Shown: positions 36,498 to 49,442, counted from the first letter of the stretch. The stretch: 64,000 bases of DNA from Neocallimastix lanati (nom. inval.) (GCA_016946835.1 JACVTC010000008.1:1570001-1634000), one strand, 5' to 3'. Numbers and translations are program-made. Notes: a model not told the origin generated them from the letters alone.

Positions 36498-36717
36498 GGG
36501 AGTGGGGCATTTCGCCAAATTGCATTTCGCCAAGTTGAAAATTATTAAATAAATAAATAAATAAATAAATAAAATTAAATATTATTAATAATGAATAAAA
36601 ACAATTTTAAAGAAAATCATTTTGAATTAATATTTATTTATTTATTTATTTATATCAATACTCCACTTGTCGAAATGAAACTTGGCGAAATGCAATTTGG
36701 GAAAATGCAACTCTCCC
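36498..36717. mobile_element. Foldback MITE related to the neighbouring MULE
   Basis: A 220-bp element with no coding capacity whose two ends are inverted repeats of about 45 bp, each built from GCATTTCGCCAA motifs. The left end begins GGGAGTGGGGC and the right end (reverse complement) GGGAGAGTTGC. Internal TAAA and TTTA runs also pair, so the whole unit can fold. It is flanked by CAATCTAAT and GAATCTAGT (7 of 9 matching), compatible with an aged 9-bp target duplication. The GGGAGTG terminus is shared with the MULE to its right. Confidence 0.7.
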
Positions 36718-36903
36718 GAATCTAGTGTATAGAGCATTGCTCGATGTGGCATATTGATTATGTGGCTTGCTTTTAATAATTAAATAAATAATAATTAAAT
36801 CAATAATAAATATTTTTATATACATATAATTTATTAATATTCAATTGTAAAAATAATTTTTTATGATTCTTTTTTAATAGAATATATTATTATTTCAAAA
36901 GAA

Positions 36904-37345
36904 CATAGACTTGCACATATGGGAACCCATCTCCCATATGGCCATACAGTTATTAATTAACTGTAAGGTGATGAGTTATTGGCATACTGTATCAGCTTCG
37001 CCGCTCTCAATCGTCGTTACACACTGCCCGGAGATGCATTCCTAACGTTCCTACATATATCTCTAATGACCACGAGCATCAGAACGGAACCATTAACTCC
37101 TCCCTAGTGGGTGTAATCATTGGCGATTGGAAATTTTACAATCATCAAGGTCTATGCTTCAATTCAAAGCGTAGTATCAGGGTTGGGTGAAATAATCATC
37201 TGAGGGAAAGCCTTATGGACATCACGTGTGGTCTCATGATATCCCAGGATAGAAACCTCATCCGATTATTTGGTGCCATGCCGAGGATTCGAACCCCGCC
37301 CTCTACAGTGACCTGTATCGTCCTAACCGACTGGACCAACATGGC
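36904..37345 (-). mobile_element. tRNA-derived SINE with intact A and B boxes
   Basis: A 442-bp element read on the minus strand. It starts with a tRNA-like head (37274-37345): acceptor halves GCCATGT and GCATGGC pair, the D stem GTCC/GGAC pairs, the A box TGGTCCAGTCGG and B box GGTTCGAATCC are perfect, and the T stem CGGGG/CCTCG pairs. The anticodon arm is degenerate, so this is not a working tRNA gene. The body ends in a strong hairpin around CATATGGGA/TCCCATATG. Direct 14-bp repeats TTATTTCAAAAGAA at 36890-36903 and 37346-37359 are its target-site duplication, still identical, so the insertion is fairly young. Confidence 0.85.
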
Positions 37346-37395
37346 TTATTTCAAAAGAAATAATAATTATTTATATATTTATTTATGATTGTATA

Positions 37396-37443
37396 GGGAG
37401 TGTGAAAATTTTTATTACAAAAATTTGTATTTTATTGTATGGC
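37396..37443 (+). repeat. Left terminal inverted repeat of the MULE
   Basis: Begins GGGAGTGTGAAAATTTTTAT and continues through TTTGTATTTTATTG; matches the reverse complement of 41187-41242. Confidence 0.75.
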
Positions 37444-38147
37444 TTAAATATTTTTAATTTTAAGCCACTTAATTTTATTAAAATTATAATAATAATTAAT
37501 TAATTAAATAAATAAAATTACAATTCTCAAAAATTTTCAAACACGTAATCTTACGTGGGGTGTATATCTAATTGTATCATAGTTTTGTGGCTTTTTTCTA
37601 CAATTTTTAAAAAGCCATATATTCACAATATGGCGTGAATAATAAATGTGGTGATATTTTATGACGAAAATTTAAAAGTCACCATGAATTTGGCGAAATT
37701 CAACTGGACGAAATTCAACTTTTGGCGAAATACAACACTTCAATAAATAATAATTAGGTTAGGTATTTCTATTTAACATTGAAAAATAAAATAAAAATAA
37801 ACATTTTATTTTTTAACGCTTAAAAAATAAAATAAAAATAAGAAATAAGAAAACTTTTTTTTTAAACATTAAAAAATAAAATAAAAAATAAATAAAATTT
37901 TATTTTTTAAGTATTAAAAAATAAAAAAATAAAATAAAATAAAAAATAAAAAATAAAAATAAAAATATATAAATAAAATAGTAAATAAAGAAATAATAAA
38001 TAATTAATAATTATTTATTTAAATAATTATATAATTAATTAAAAAAAGGTTTATTATCTTAAATATTAAAAAAAAAAAAAAAAAAAAGTTTCAAAGAATT
38101 TAAAAATATATTTATTAAAATATTTTATTGAAAAATTTTAATTATTA

Positions 38148-39595
38148 ATGGAAGACAATATAGAAATTGAAATAAGTGAAACAAATCGAGGAAATGAACA
38201 AATTATTATTAATAAAAAACACAAATTTAATTTTTCATTTCAAAGGAAAGATAAATCAAAAATTTATAGATGCACTGAATATAAGACTTTAAATAAATGT
38301 AACTCTTTAATTATTTTAAATGATAAAAAGGAGGTTTTAAAATATGAAAGTTTACTTAACCATCTCGAAAAAGAAATTGATGTGTCTATATCAGTAGCAA
38401 AGCATAAAATTAAAGAAGAAATTAAGAAAAATTCAATTCCTATGGATATAAAACTTAAACACATATATTTAATGCCGTTTCTCAAGAAATGGGACTTATA
38501 TGTCCCGAATATAGTACAATTAGATCCCAAATAATAAGAAATATAAATAAACAATTTCCTCCAAACATAAAAAGTTTTGATGATATTCCCATTGAATCAA
38601 AATATTATAAAACGAAAAGAAATGAAAATTTTATGATATTTAAAAATACTGATCTAATAATCTTTCAATCACCATTCCAAGCATATTTATTTTCGAATTA
38701 TCATAAAAATATATTTGCGGACGGTACATTTTATGCAGCACCGAAATTTAGTTATCAGTTATTTATGACAAGAACTTATGTTGGGGAATTTAATATGCTT
38801 TACACTACTTCCATTTCTATATTAAAAAATAAAAAACAATCTACATATGAAATATTATTTAAAGAAATAAAAAAAAAATGAAAATAAATTTAGGAGTAAT
38901 ACATTAATTACTACAATTAATTTTCATTGTGATTTTGAACAAGGTATATCTAATGCCGCAAAAAAAGTTTTTCCCAATATAAATATTAAATATTGTGTTT
39001 GGCATTACAAAAGATCATTAGAAAAACAAAAAAAAATATTATGTTATCATGAAGTGAAGAATAATAATGATGTATATATTTATTATAAAGCTATTTCGAA
39101 CTTACCGTTTATAAACCCTAACTATATATTTGATATTTATATTATAATAAAAAGAATTTGTCAAAAAAAAAAAAGTATAATAATTTTCTGCAATTTTTAG
39201 AATATTTTAATAAAAATTATTTACTTAAGTATAATGTTAATAATTGGAATTATTATGAAAATATAGAGCATTTAACAAACAATGCATCAGAATCTTATAA
39301 TAGCTACTTAAATAATATATTTCCAAATAAACCTTTATTTTATAAATTAATATACATATTAAAAAAAGAAGAAAACTTATCTTATAATGATTATCAAAGG
39401 AGAACTAAAGGAAATTGAAATTGGAAAAAAAAGCAAAAAATATTTAGTGCAACTGATGAAATTAAAATTTTAATTGAAAATTACAAAAGTAAGGAAATAA
39501 ATTTATTTTATAATGGATGCAACAGAAATGAATTAATTAAATTATGGAAAGAATGTTTAATTGATTTAAACGATATAAATATTAATTTAAAATAA
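38148..39595 (+). pseudogene. MULE transposase with FLYWCH-like N-terminus, frame-broken
   Basis: Three reading frames in series cover a MULE transposase. 38148 to about 38490: an N-terminal FLYWCH-like zinc finger (FSFQRKDKSKIYRC ... NKCNS ... LLNHLEKE). About 38489-38881: the start of the MULE catalytic core with FADGTFYAAP, whose Asp is the first catalytic acid. About 38890-39150: NFHCDFEQGISNA with the second Asp, then KYCVWHYKRS with the C-x2-H signature. About 39158-39595: NASESYNSYL with the catalytic Glu, then the C-terminus. All signature residues are still readable. The frame changes are at about 38490 and 38880 and at the A-run near 39160, plus a stop at 39416. Confidence 0.82.
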
Positions 39596-40309
39596 ATAAT
39601 CTTAATTTAAAAAAATGCTTGAAAAATAGAAATTTATTTATTTTAAATTTATATTTATAATCGTTTAAATAATAATTAAATAATCTTAATTTAAAAAAAT
39701 GCTAGAAAAATACAAATTTATTTACCTATTGTGTTTATTTAATAATCTTAATAGAAATTATCTTTTAGTTATTTTTATTAAGTAATTTATAACTAAAACC
39801 GATTTATTTGATACTAGTTAAAATTTTATTAATATCAATATCAATATTATATAATTATAAATTTTATTAATATTAATATACTTTTCAAAATTAATTATGT
39901 TATTAAAAGTATTAAATTCAATAAAAGATTTTTATTATTTTATTTAAATTATAATTGTTATTATTATATTTTAATAATAATTGATTCATATTGATCAAAC
40001 ATTATAAATATTACTATGCAAATAATTAATTATTTTAATAGGATCAATTATTCAACTCTTATTGTTTTAATTTTTAATTCTTATATCATTTAAATTAATA
40101 TATATATATATCGTTTATGAAAATATGAATTATAAATAATTAAAATTATTTACTTTTCATTTAAATTTTTTTATTTACTATAATAAAATATAATAATTAA
40201 AAGACAAACGTTATTATAACTAAATTTTTTTTTTTAGAAAAATAAATGAAAAAAAATTAAAATATATAAGATTCCTGTATATATAAAATAATTATTATAT
40301 TTTTTTTTA

Positions 40310-40915
40310 TTTTATTTTATTTTATTTTATTTTATTTTATTTTATTCAATCTGTACTTTATATTTAAATTTATACTATTTATTTTATTATATTTTATTTT
40401 ATTCAATCTGTACTTTATATTCAAATTTATACTATTTATTTTATTTTATTTTATTTTATTTTATTTTATTTTATTTTATTTATTTATTTTATTTTATTTA
40501 TTTTATTTTATTTTATTTTATTTTATTTTATTTTATTTTATTTTATTTTATTTTATTTTATTTTATTTTATTTTATTTTATTTTATTTATTTTATTTTAT
40601 TTTATTTTATTTTATTTTATTTTATTTTATTTTATTTTATTTTATTTTATTTTATTTTATTTTATTTTATTTTATTTTATTTTATTTTATTTTATTTTAT
40701 TTTATTTTATTTTATTTTATTTTATTCAATCTGTGCTTTATATTCAAATTTATACTATTTATTTTATTTTATTTTATTTTATTTTATTTTATTTTATTTT
40801 ATTTTATTTTATTTTATTTTATTTTATTCAATCTGTACTTATATTTATGTTTCTACTATTTATTTTATTTTATTTTATTTTATTTCATTTTATTTTATTT
40901 TATTCAATCTGTATT
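40310..40915 (+). repeat. TTTTA pentanucleotide satellite with interspersed 45-bp unit
   Basis: Long runs of TTTTA broken by five copies of a unit starting TTCAATCTGTACTTTATATT and ending in ATACTATTTA (at about 40346, 40402, 40725, 40828 and 40904), giving a higher-order structure. The open frame across it is a shadow. Confidence 0.92.
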
Positions 40916-41186
40916 TTCTGTTGATAATATAAACAAGGTATTAATGTATTAATAATAGTTAATAATATTTAAAATAAAATAAAAAAAATATAATTATTTT
41001 ATATATATAGTAATTATATATATATATATATATTATTATTTAATTTTCTAAAAAAAAATTTTTTTAGTCATAATAAACGTTTGTCTTAATTATTTTTATT
41101 ATCATTTAAAAATTTATTTATTTATTTATAATTTATTTATTCATTTATTTATTTATTACATTATAATACGCCATGTTTTCCGAAAT

Positions 41187-41242
41187 GCACTACAACAAAA
41201 TACAAATTTATGTAATAAAAATTTTCGAAATGACACACCCCC
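41187..41242 (-). repeat. Right terminal inverted repeat of the MULE
   Basis: Reverse complement begins GGGGGTGTGTCATTTCGAAA and then TTTTTATTACATAAATTTG; it has an extra TCATTTCG relative to the left end. Confidence 0.75.
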
Positions 41243-41251
41243 GATTGTATA

Positions 41252-44009
41252 GAATATCTTAAAAATGTATGGCTTTATTTTAAATAATTATAAGCCACAT
41301 TACGTGATCGCCAATTTTTACACCTCAACTTGACTGTGAAAGGGTTAGATTTTATAATAAAAAATGATAATAAAAAAAATCAATAGTAAAAATAATTTCT
41401 TTTTATATATTCAAAATTTTCATTACTAAACATCCATTTTAATATATATTTCAGTATTAAAATTACAAGAGTTATATAAAAATAATAAAACAAAAATTTC
41501 TTATAATAAAATTATTTTATTTCAATTAAAACTTTACCATTCATTTTTTTTTTTTTTTTTTATTTATTAAATTATGATAATTATACTTTTTAATAATTAT
41601 TACAATAATAAAAGAACTGTAAGATGATATATTATAAGTTGAATAATGTTATTATAAATGTTATTAAATTAGCATTAAGATATTAAGATATAAATAATAT
41701 GTAAAGTCAATAGATAAAAGTAAATAAAACTTGTTTAAATAAATCAATAATTAAACTTTTTTATATATATATATATTTTTTTTATTTAATATTGAAAAAA
41801 TAATTAAATTTAACTACGATTAATTAATATGATTGAATTTTTTTTCTATAATGTTACTAATAATATAATATTTGATAATTACTAATATTTATTTTAATGA
41901 GACATAAAGAATACAAGAAGAAGAAAGAAGATAAAAATTACAAAAAGAAAAAAAAAAAAAAAAATTCTATTATATAATTTTTTTAATGTTTTGTATTTAT
42001 ATTTCCTTTTTATTTTTGTTTGAATGAAATGTTTAAATTATTTGTTCATGAATTTTTTTTTTTATTTAACTTTTTTGGAAATTTTTATTTATTGAATAAT
42101 ATGTGGAAATTAATTATTAATATTTGACTCTTTCGATATATATGGCAAATGATTATAATGATTATAATAAATATATAAATAATAAATAAATAAATAAATA
42201 ATAAATAATTAAATAATAAATAATAAATAATTAAATAATAAATAATAAATAATAAATAAATAAATAAATAATAAATAATAAATAATAAATAATAAATAAA
42301 AAAAAAAATTCGTTAAATAATAATCAATAATAAATAATCAATAATAATCAACAATCAATAAATAATAGATAGATATTAAGAGAATTATTAAAATTTTAAG
42401 TATTATTCTAAAGGAAATGGTATTTATTTGATAAATATTTATATAATCAATAATGATAAATCTGAATATTATATTATAAAATTTAGATATAAAATAAAAT
42501 AAGATTTTATCATTTTATTATTATTAGTATAAACTATTAGCAGATGTTTTATCAATTTCATTATATATTTGAAATTGACTATCTTTAAAAATTAAAAAAA
42601 AGTATTTTCAAACCATAAAAAAAATAAAAAAAAAAAAGAAAAAAGAAAAAGTTCTAAATTTTTTTTTTTTTGTTATTATTTTTAATTTCATTTTGTGTAA
42701 TATTTAATTTTGTGTAAACCAAAAAGAAAAAAAAATGAGTAATTTTTTGAAAAGCAAACCAAAAAAGCATATTTTGTTTATTGTGTAACTTTGACTAAAT
42801 CTTAATCATTATAATTATATTTAACCTGTTGGCTATCCTTTATTGTTGCATTTCCATTTTTTAACCAATAATTGTGGAATATTATAATTAATTTTTATTA
42901 TTATGATATTTATTATTATTAAAGAACTCTTTGTTTTAAATATTCCATTTTATTTATTTTATCATTATTAATATAAAATAAAAGAAGAAAATATGATTTT
43001 AAGTGTATATTTTTTTCTAACTTTTATTTTAAAATCTTTTTATATTTAAATATAATTTTATAACATTTATAAAGTAATTATAATCAACTAGAATATAGTT
43101 AAATTTATTTCATCTTAAAAATTATTTTTGTTTAGTTAATATCAATATTATATTAATATAATTAATATTATTAATACTATTATACAATTATCTTTTCCCA
43201 TTTTTTTTTTTTTTTTTTTTTTTAATTATTAAAGTAATTAAATGTTAATAAAATTTTTAAATAAAAAAAAAAAAAAACGAAAAATTTTTTTTAAATAAAA
43301 AAAACATAGATAGACAATACATTTTAATATATATTTTACAGTATATTAATGAAAATTTTAATTTAGTTTAGTTAAAAATCTATTTTATAATTTATTAATT
43401 TATTATAATATTAAAAAATAAAAATAAAATAAACTTTATATTATATATATTTGAGTATACTTTTTAAATTGTTAATATATTTATATACAATATTAATAAT
43501 ATGATGTCACAAATGAATAATAATTAAAATTATATAATTTAAACTTTTTTATTAGTATTATAATAATTAATAAAGAATTTTTTTTTTTATTTTTTTTTTA
43601 TTTTTTCTTTTAATTTAATTTTAAAATAAAATTTCATTTATACTTTAATTATTATTATTTTTATTATTAATTAATTAATAATAATAAATAATAATAATTA
43701 AAGTAAAAAGAATTAAAAATATTCACACATTAACAAAAAAAAAAAAAGAAAACAAGGGAAAAAGAAAAAATAAACTTTAAACTTTGAAAGTTAACCATAT
43801 TACCATTGTAATTTTGAATATAACAAATAAATAATAATATACATATATAGTAATAATTATATTAAAACTCTAATACTTTATAAAAATATTAAAAAATAAA
43901 ACAAAATGAAATGAAATAAAATAAATTATTATATATATATTTAATATATAATATATTAAAAAAAAAAAAAAAAAAAAGAGAAACATATTAACAAGCACTT
44001 TCACATTTT

Positions 44010-44049
<40 letters not shown>

Positions 44050-45292
44050 GATTAAAAATTAGGAAAAAGAATAAGAGAAAGATTAAGAAAGAAAGATTAG
44101 AGTCCACTTATATATTAATTATATTTTTAAATATTTATTTTTTTACTTAAAAATAAATATTTTATTCTACATTTTTATTTTCAATAATAAATTATTGATA
44201 TATTTCAATAAAAGAAAAATATAATCTTTCTTGTAAAAAAAAAAAAGTAATTTTTTTTTTTTTTGGACTTTTTCTTTTATATTTTTATACAAAGGTTTAT
44301 ATTATACTAAGGTGATTTTTCAATAATATATACCAATATAATTAAAACATATTTCATTTTTTTTTGGAATTTCCACTTATATATATATGTATTTACTATA
44401 ATTTTTGTTTATATTCTTTAAAGAAATAAAGCGTTAAATCTTATTATTTTAACTTTTTATATATATTTTTATTTTTATTGTTTAAAATTTATAAATTAGA
44501 TTTTTAATTGTATATACTATTTTTTAATAATTATTTCTATATTAATTTCATTATTAGAAATATTAGAAAAGTATATATATAATTCTATTTTCATTTTTAA
44601 ACAAAATTATATTAACAATATAAAAAGAAAATTTTTCAATAATCTTTTTCTATTTCCTTTTATTATAAAGTACACAATACTTTATACCATTATACAAATA
44701 AAAATTAAAGATATTTTTGATTAAATATTATTAATTTTTAATTTCAGTATTAAAGTATGTACTATTAAGAAAAATCAACAGTTTATATAAAACAAGATAA
44801 TATATATCTATATAAATATAAATAAACGAATAAAAAAGCTAGTCTTTTTTCTATATATAATATTCAAAAAATAAAATAAAATAAAATAAACAGAAAAAAT
44901 AAAAATACTTTAAAGTTTTTTGTCAATCATTTTTCATTTATTTTCATATCTATAAAATAAATAAAAACGTATTGCACATATTGTAACATAATATAACAAA
45001 AACAAATATACATAATATAATAAAAACGAATATAAAGTATAAAGATAATAGTAAAAGAAAAAAAAAAAAAAAGAGCTATAATGCCGTAATGAAGAAAAAT
45101 AGAAATTAAATTTTTTATATTTATTATATAAGGTTTTTTATTTAAATATAAATTTTATTTCTTCTTTACTATTAACTTTTGTATATTATAAATAAAGATA
45201 AAATTTATAAAACATATATCATTTTTATTTCATAAAAAATAATAATTATAGTATTTTTCTTTAAAAAATATTTAAAAAATTATAATAATAAA
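41252..45292. other. Long gene-free A/T-rich region upstream of the SH3 gene
   Basis: Just right of the MULE target duplication there is a short stretch of ordinary composition (41260-41370) with GTATGGCTTTA/TAAGCCACA hairpin ends, similar to sequences inside the MULE left end and near the MITE. The rest is homopolymers, TA runs and one satellite block. Confidence 0.55.
42165..42301 (-). repeat. AATAAAT heptanucleotide satellite block
   Basis: Same unit as the blocks at 5309-5513 and 7359-7518, with TTAAATAAT and AAATAAATAAAT variants. Confidence 0.85.
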
Positions 45293-45795
45293 ATGTTTCA
45301 TAAAAATTCAAGAATTTTTATTATATTAGTAGTAATATTACTTATATTCAGTAACTTTGTTTTATCTCAAGATAATACTGATAAAAGAAAATCATATGAT
45401 AATTATAATAAAAGAGAATCTCCAACTTATACTACTACTACTACTACAACTACAAAACGTAGTATAAGTACTGATGGAGATGGACCTGTCTTTGAATCAT
45501 TACCTGACTTTTTAAATTCAATAAAATTTTATTTTAAGGAACCCCAAAATAGTACAGTAATTAATCCAAGTTCAGTAATTAATATTAGATGGCAATGTGA
45601 TGATGTTAATTTTGATACTAAGTATACTATCAAACTTGTTCTTCAAAGTTTAGTAAGTTTAATGGAATTAAATTTTTATTAAATAAATAAATAAATAAAT
45701 AAATTATCATATATATATTTTAACTTTCATATTTATAAATAAATAAGTAAATAAATAAATAATTTGTCATATATATATTTTAATTTTCATATTTA

Positions 45796-45826
<31 letters not shown>

Positions 45827-48800
45827 TTTTTTTTTTTTTTATTTTTATTTTTTGTTTTTAACAAAATTATTTTATAAATAGAATCAAAAGGATAGTAATT
45901 TTACGAGTGGAGATATTAATTTAAATGATAGAGAGTATAAATATCCAGTTTTTGCTCTTAATAATTCGACTCATTATGTGTTAAAGGTTTATTCTTCAGA
46001 TCTACCAGAAAAAAAAAATTATTATGATGGACCTATTCTTGTTAATGGTGATAGCGTAAATGGTGTAAAGGCAAAAATTCTAAATGTTTCAGAAGTTAAT
46101 CAATCTAATGATGATGAAATTGAGTCAGAAATGAAAACAAGAATTTTATTAATTGCAATGATAAGTTTATTAATTATTGCAATTATTGCCGTTGTTGTTC
46201 TTTATATTAGAAGTAGAAAGAAGCGATTAAGTAAAAATAGAAATTTAAAAGAATATAAAGAATATAAGGGATATACTAATGTTACACAATCAGTTAATGA
46301 ATTATTAGAAATTAGTAAATATGGTTCAAATAGTTTTAAAAATCAAAAACAAGTTCAAAGTCAAAAACAAGCTCAAATATTGAGTAGTAATAGTAATGCT
46401 TCAACTCAAAGTATTAATGCCCTTGCTGAACAAATTTATAAGGCAGAACAAGTTTATAGTAATAAAGTTTTTGGAAATCAAAATCCAAATGAAAATGATG
46501 ATCATTGTGCTCCGTTAGTTGATTTGTCTAGTCTTTATAAATCAACTCAAGAAATTCTTAATAGGAAATTGGGTACAAGTGATGATGATATTAATCCAGA
46601 AAATTATTATTATCATAAGAAATCAACGAATCAAAATCAAAGAATGATTAAAAATGACAACAACAACAATAATGATGAAGATGATGATAATTATGGTATT
46701 GTTCATTCTGAAGTCGATAAGAATGAAGAATCCTTCTTTGTTGTCGATAATAATAATGATAATAAATCAAAAGCTAATAGTATTAGTCATTCAGATAGTA
46801 GTACTAGTAATAAAATTTTAGCTCAATCCATAAGTTATTCAATGACTTTAGATTCTGATCATGGTGAACAGATTCCACTTAACAATTCAATGAAAATCCT
46901 TAATGAAAATAATAATTTTGAAGAAGAAGAAAGTAATACGACAGATGAAGATTATTTGAATAAAAATTCCTTCTGTCTTAGTACTTCTAGAGATTCTGTT
47001 GATGAATTTGAAAATATTTATCTTAATAAACAAAATGATCATCTTAGTGATAAATCTTCAATTAATCAAAGTAATCCATTAGTTGCAACAATTACTACTG
47101 TAGAAGAATATTTAGAAGCACATCGTAATTCTAAAGAAATTCGTCATGCTCGTTCATCTTCATTACTTTCAACCACTTCATCCTCTTCAGTTATTGAAAA
47201 TTCGAATATTAATGGTGTAAATATACATAATTTGAATGTCATTAGCAATGATAAATTAAATTTAAATAATGCTCCTAAATCAAGTCCATTAAAATTAAAA
47301 GAAAATTATAATAGTGAGGCAAGAAAATCTGATAATATGAATAGAAGAAGTGGAAGTGTTTATAATAACAGTTCTATTTTTTCTGAATCAGTTATGAATT
47401 CTTCCATAATAGAGGAGATAAATTCCCTTGAGGATCAAATTCAACAAGAAAAGCAACAAATGTTACATACACGTCTTAATTCTCCTCTATTACCAGGTAA
47501 CGCTCCATCACCACAAGGCATTGATCCACATCAATTAAACTTGAAAATGGCAAATTTAAAGCAACAAGCTATTGAAGGTGAACAATATTTACCTTCTTTG
47601 TCATCAACAAAAAGCAATAAGTATACCGTTCCCATTTCAGCTTCATTAGGTTTTACTGCTACTTCAATTCAAGACAAGTCTTTAGCAATGGCATCACCAT
47701 CTCGTATTACTTCACCTCAATTTAAGGCTTTAAGTGGATCATTATCTCCTTCTCATGGTAATATGACTTCACCTCAATATAAGGCTTTAAGTGGATCATT
47801 ATCTCCTTCTCATGCTAATAATATGACTTCACCTCAATTAAAGACTTTAAGTGGATCATTATCTCCTTCTCATGCTAATAATATGACTTCACCTCAATTT
47901 AAGGCTTTAAGTGGATCATTATCTCCTTCTCATGCTAATAATATGACTTCACCTCAATTTAAGGCTTTAAGTGGATCATTATCTCCTTCTCATGCTAATA
48001 ATGTGACTTCACCTCAATTTAAAGGTTTAGGTGGATCATCATCACCTTATAGTCAGATTCCAACTCCACCTCCACATTATAAATCAAGTTCACCAACTCA
48101 TTATATATTAAAAAATAAAGCATCACCTAAACCCTTCTCTTCAAATTCTCAAGTTCAATCCATTTTAAAGAATAAAACATCACCTCAACCATTCACTTCA
48201 AATTCACAAATTCAATCCATTTTAAAGAATAAAGCATCACCTCAACCATTCACTTCAAATTCACAAGGTCAATCTATTTTAAAGGGTAAAGTATCACCTC
48301 AATCATTTAATTCACCATATTTGAAATCATCTCAAAATGGTAAAGTGTTAAAAACTTTAAGAAACGGAGGAGTAGGAGGAGGAGAGATGCTTTCAGATAA
48401 TATTCTTCAAAAATCTCAAGAATCAGAATCCACTCTTCAAGTTCAACAAGGTACTCAAGATTCAGTATCTATGGAGGATAATGATGATGAGGTAGAAACT
48501 ATAGTTGCAACACATGTATGTAATGCTTGGTATTCACCAAATATGCCAGATGAGCTTCGTATGTGTCCAGGAGATGAACTTATTATATTAGAAAGATTTA
48601 ATGATGGTTGGGGATTTGGTCAAAATACTAAGGGAAGTGTTGGTGTTTTCCCATTAGATTGTGTTTCTTATATTGACTATAATAATAATAATAATAATAA
48701 CAATAATAATAATAATAATAGCAACAACAATAATGATAATAAAAATAGTAATAATAATTATAATAATAGAATAGATAATAATAATTTATCTTCTATTTCT

Positions 48801-49223
48801 AATAATTCAAATAATAAAATGAATATAAATCAAAATGATGGTAATAACAATTATACTAATTATAATAGCAATAGTATTGATATTAATAGTAATGGTAATC
48901 AACGTATGAAAAAAAGTGTTTTATTTAAATCAAATGACCTACCAAATTATAATTTAAAAGAAAATGTTCAACCAAATCAAGCAAAAGTATTTGATACCAA
49001 TGACCTCTATGATTATGATGATATAAATGATTTAAGTTCTTCTGGAATTGATGAATATTATGATTACTTAAGTAATAGTAATGTTAGTACTATTCCAAAG
49101 AATCAACCTCATTATCAAATTAATTATAGAAATTCATCGACTTCTCCTAAAAATATGATAAAAAATGGTCAAAATAAATATGGAGGTATTCCATTAAATA
49201 ATAATACAATATTAAATCAGTAA
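45293..49223 (+). CDS. Single-pass membrane protein with KRE9/KNH1-like ectodomain and cytoplasmic SH3 domain
   Basis: Two exons, 45293-45652 and 45882-49223, joined by GTAAGT...AG, 1,233 residues. Domain order: signal peptide (IILVVILLIFSNFVLS), a Thr-rich stretch, a KRE9/KNH1-like beta-sandwich at about 78-180 (KFYFKEPQNSTVINPSSVIN, IRWQC), a transmembrane helix at about 208-229 followed by RSRKKR, a long disordered tail, five to six 20-residue repeats (TSPQFKALSGSLSPSHANN) at about 728-837, four repeats of about 19 residues (SPQPFTSNSQIQSILKNK) at about 866-930, an SH3 domain at about 992-1052 (DELRMCPGDELIIL, GWGFG, GVFP), then poly-Asn. Likely a cell-surface protein that recruits proline-rich partners, as in fungal polarity or wall-sensing proteins; the partner is unknown. 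The SH3 ALYDY motif is weak. Confidence 0.85.
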
Positions 49224-49370
49224 CATTAAAAATAAAGATGAACTTTTTTTATTTAGATATTATTTTATTATCTAAATTTTTCATTTTTTTTTTTTTTTAT
49301 TTTGATTTCATTTTGAATTTTATTTTATTTTATATTAGTAGTAAATAAATTAATAGTCAATAATATAAAT

Positions 49371-49405
<35 letters not shown>

Positions 49406-49442
49406 ATATTAATTTTGATTTAGAGGTTACTTTTAGAAATGA

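Larger units (their letters stand above)
37396..41242 (+). mobile_element. Mutator-like (MULE) DNA transposon with TIRs and 9-bp target duplication
   Basis: About 3.85 kb. The left end GGGAGTGTG and the reverse-complemented right end GGGGGTGTG open inverted repeats of about 50 bp; apart from an 8-nt indel the next 39 positions match except for about four. GATTGTATA repeats at 37387-37395 and 41243-41251, a 9-bp target duplication as expected for MULEs. Subterminal GGCGAAAT motifs occur at both ends (37690-37730 and 41166-41190). Inside are a broken transposase (38148-39595) and a TTTTA satellite (40310-40915). The transposase has frame changes, so this copy cannot be autonomous. Confidence 0.78.

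Noticed and set aside
37274-37345. Functional tRNA gene on the minus strand
   Set aside because: The anticodon arm cannot form a 5-bp stem with a 7-nt loop, and the sequence continues into a 442-bp body bounded by target duplications; it is a SINE head.
38264-38554. 96-residue minus-strand frame over the MULE transposase
   Set aside because: Antisense shadow of the FLYWCH-like and catalytic region.
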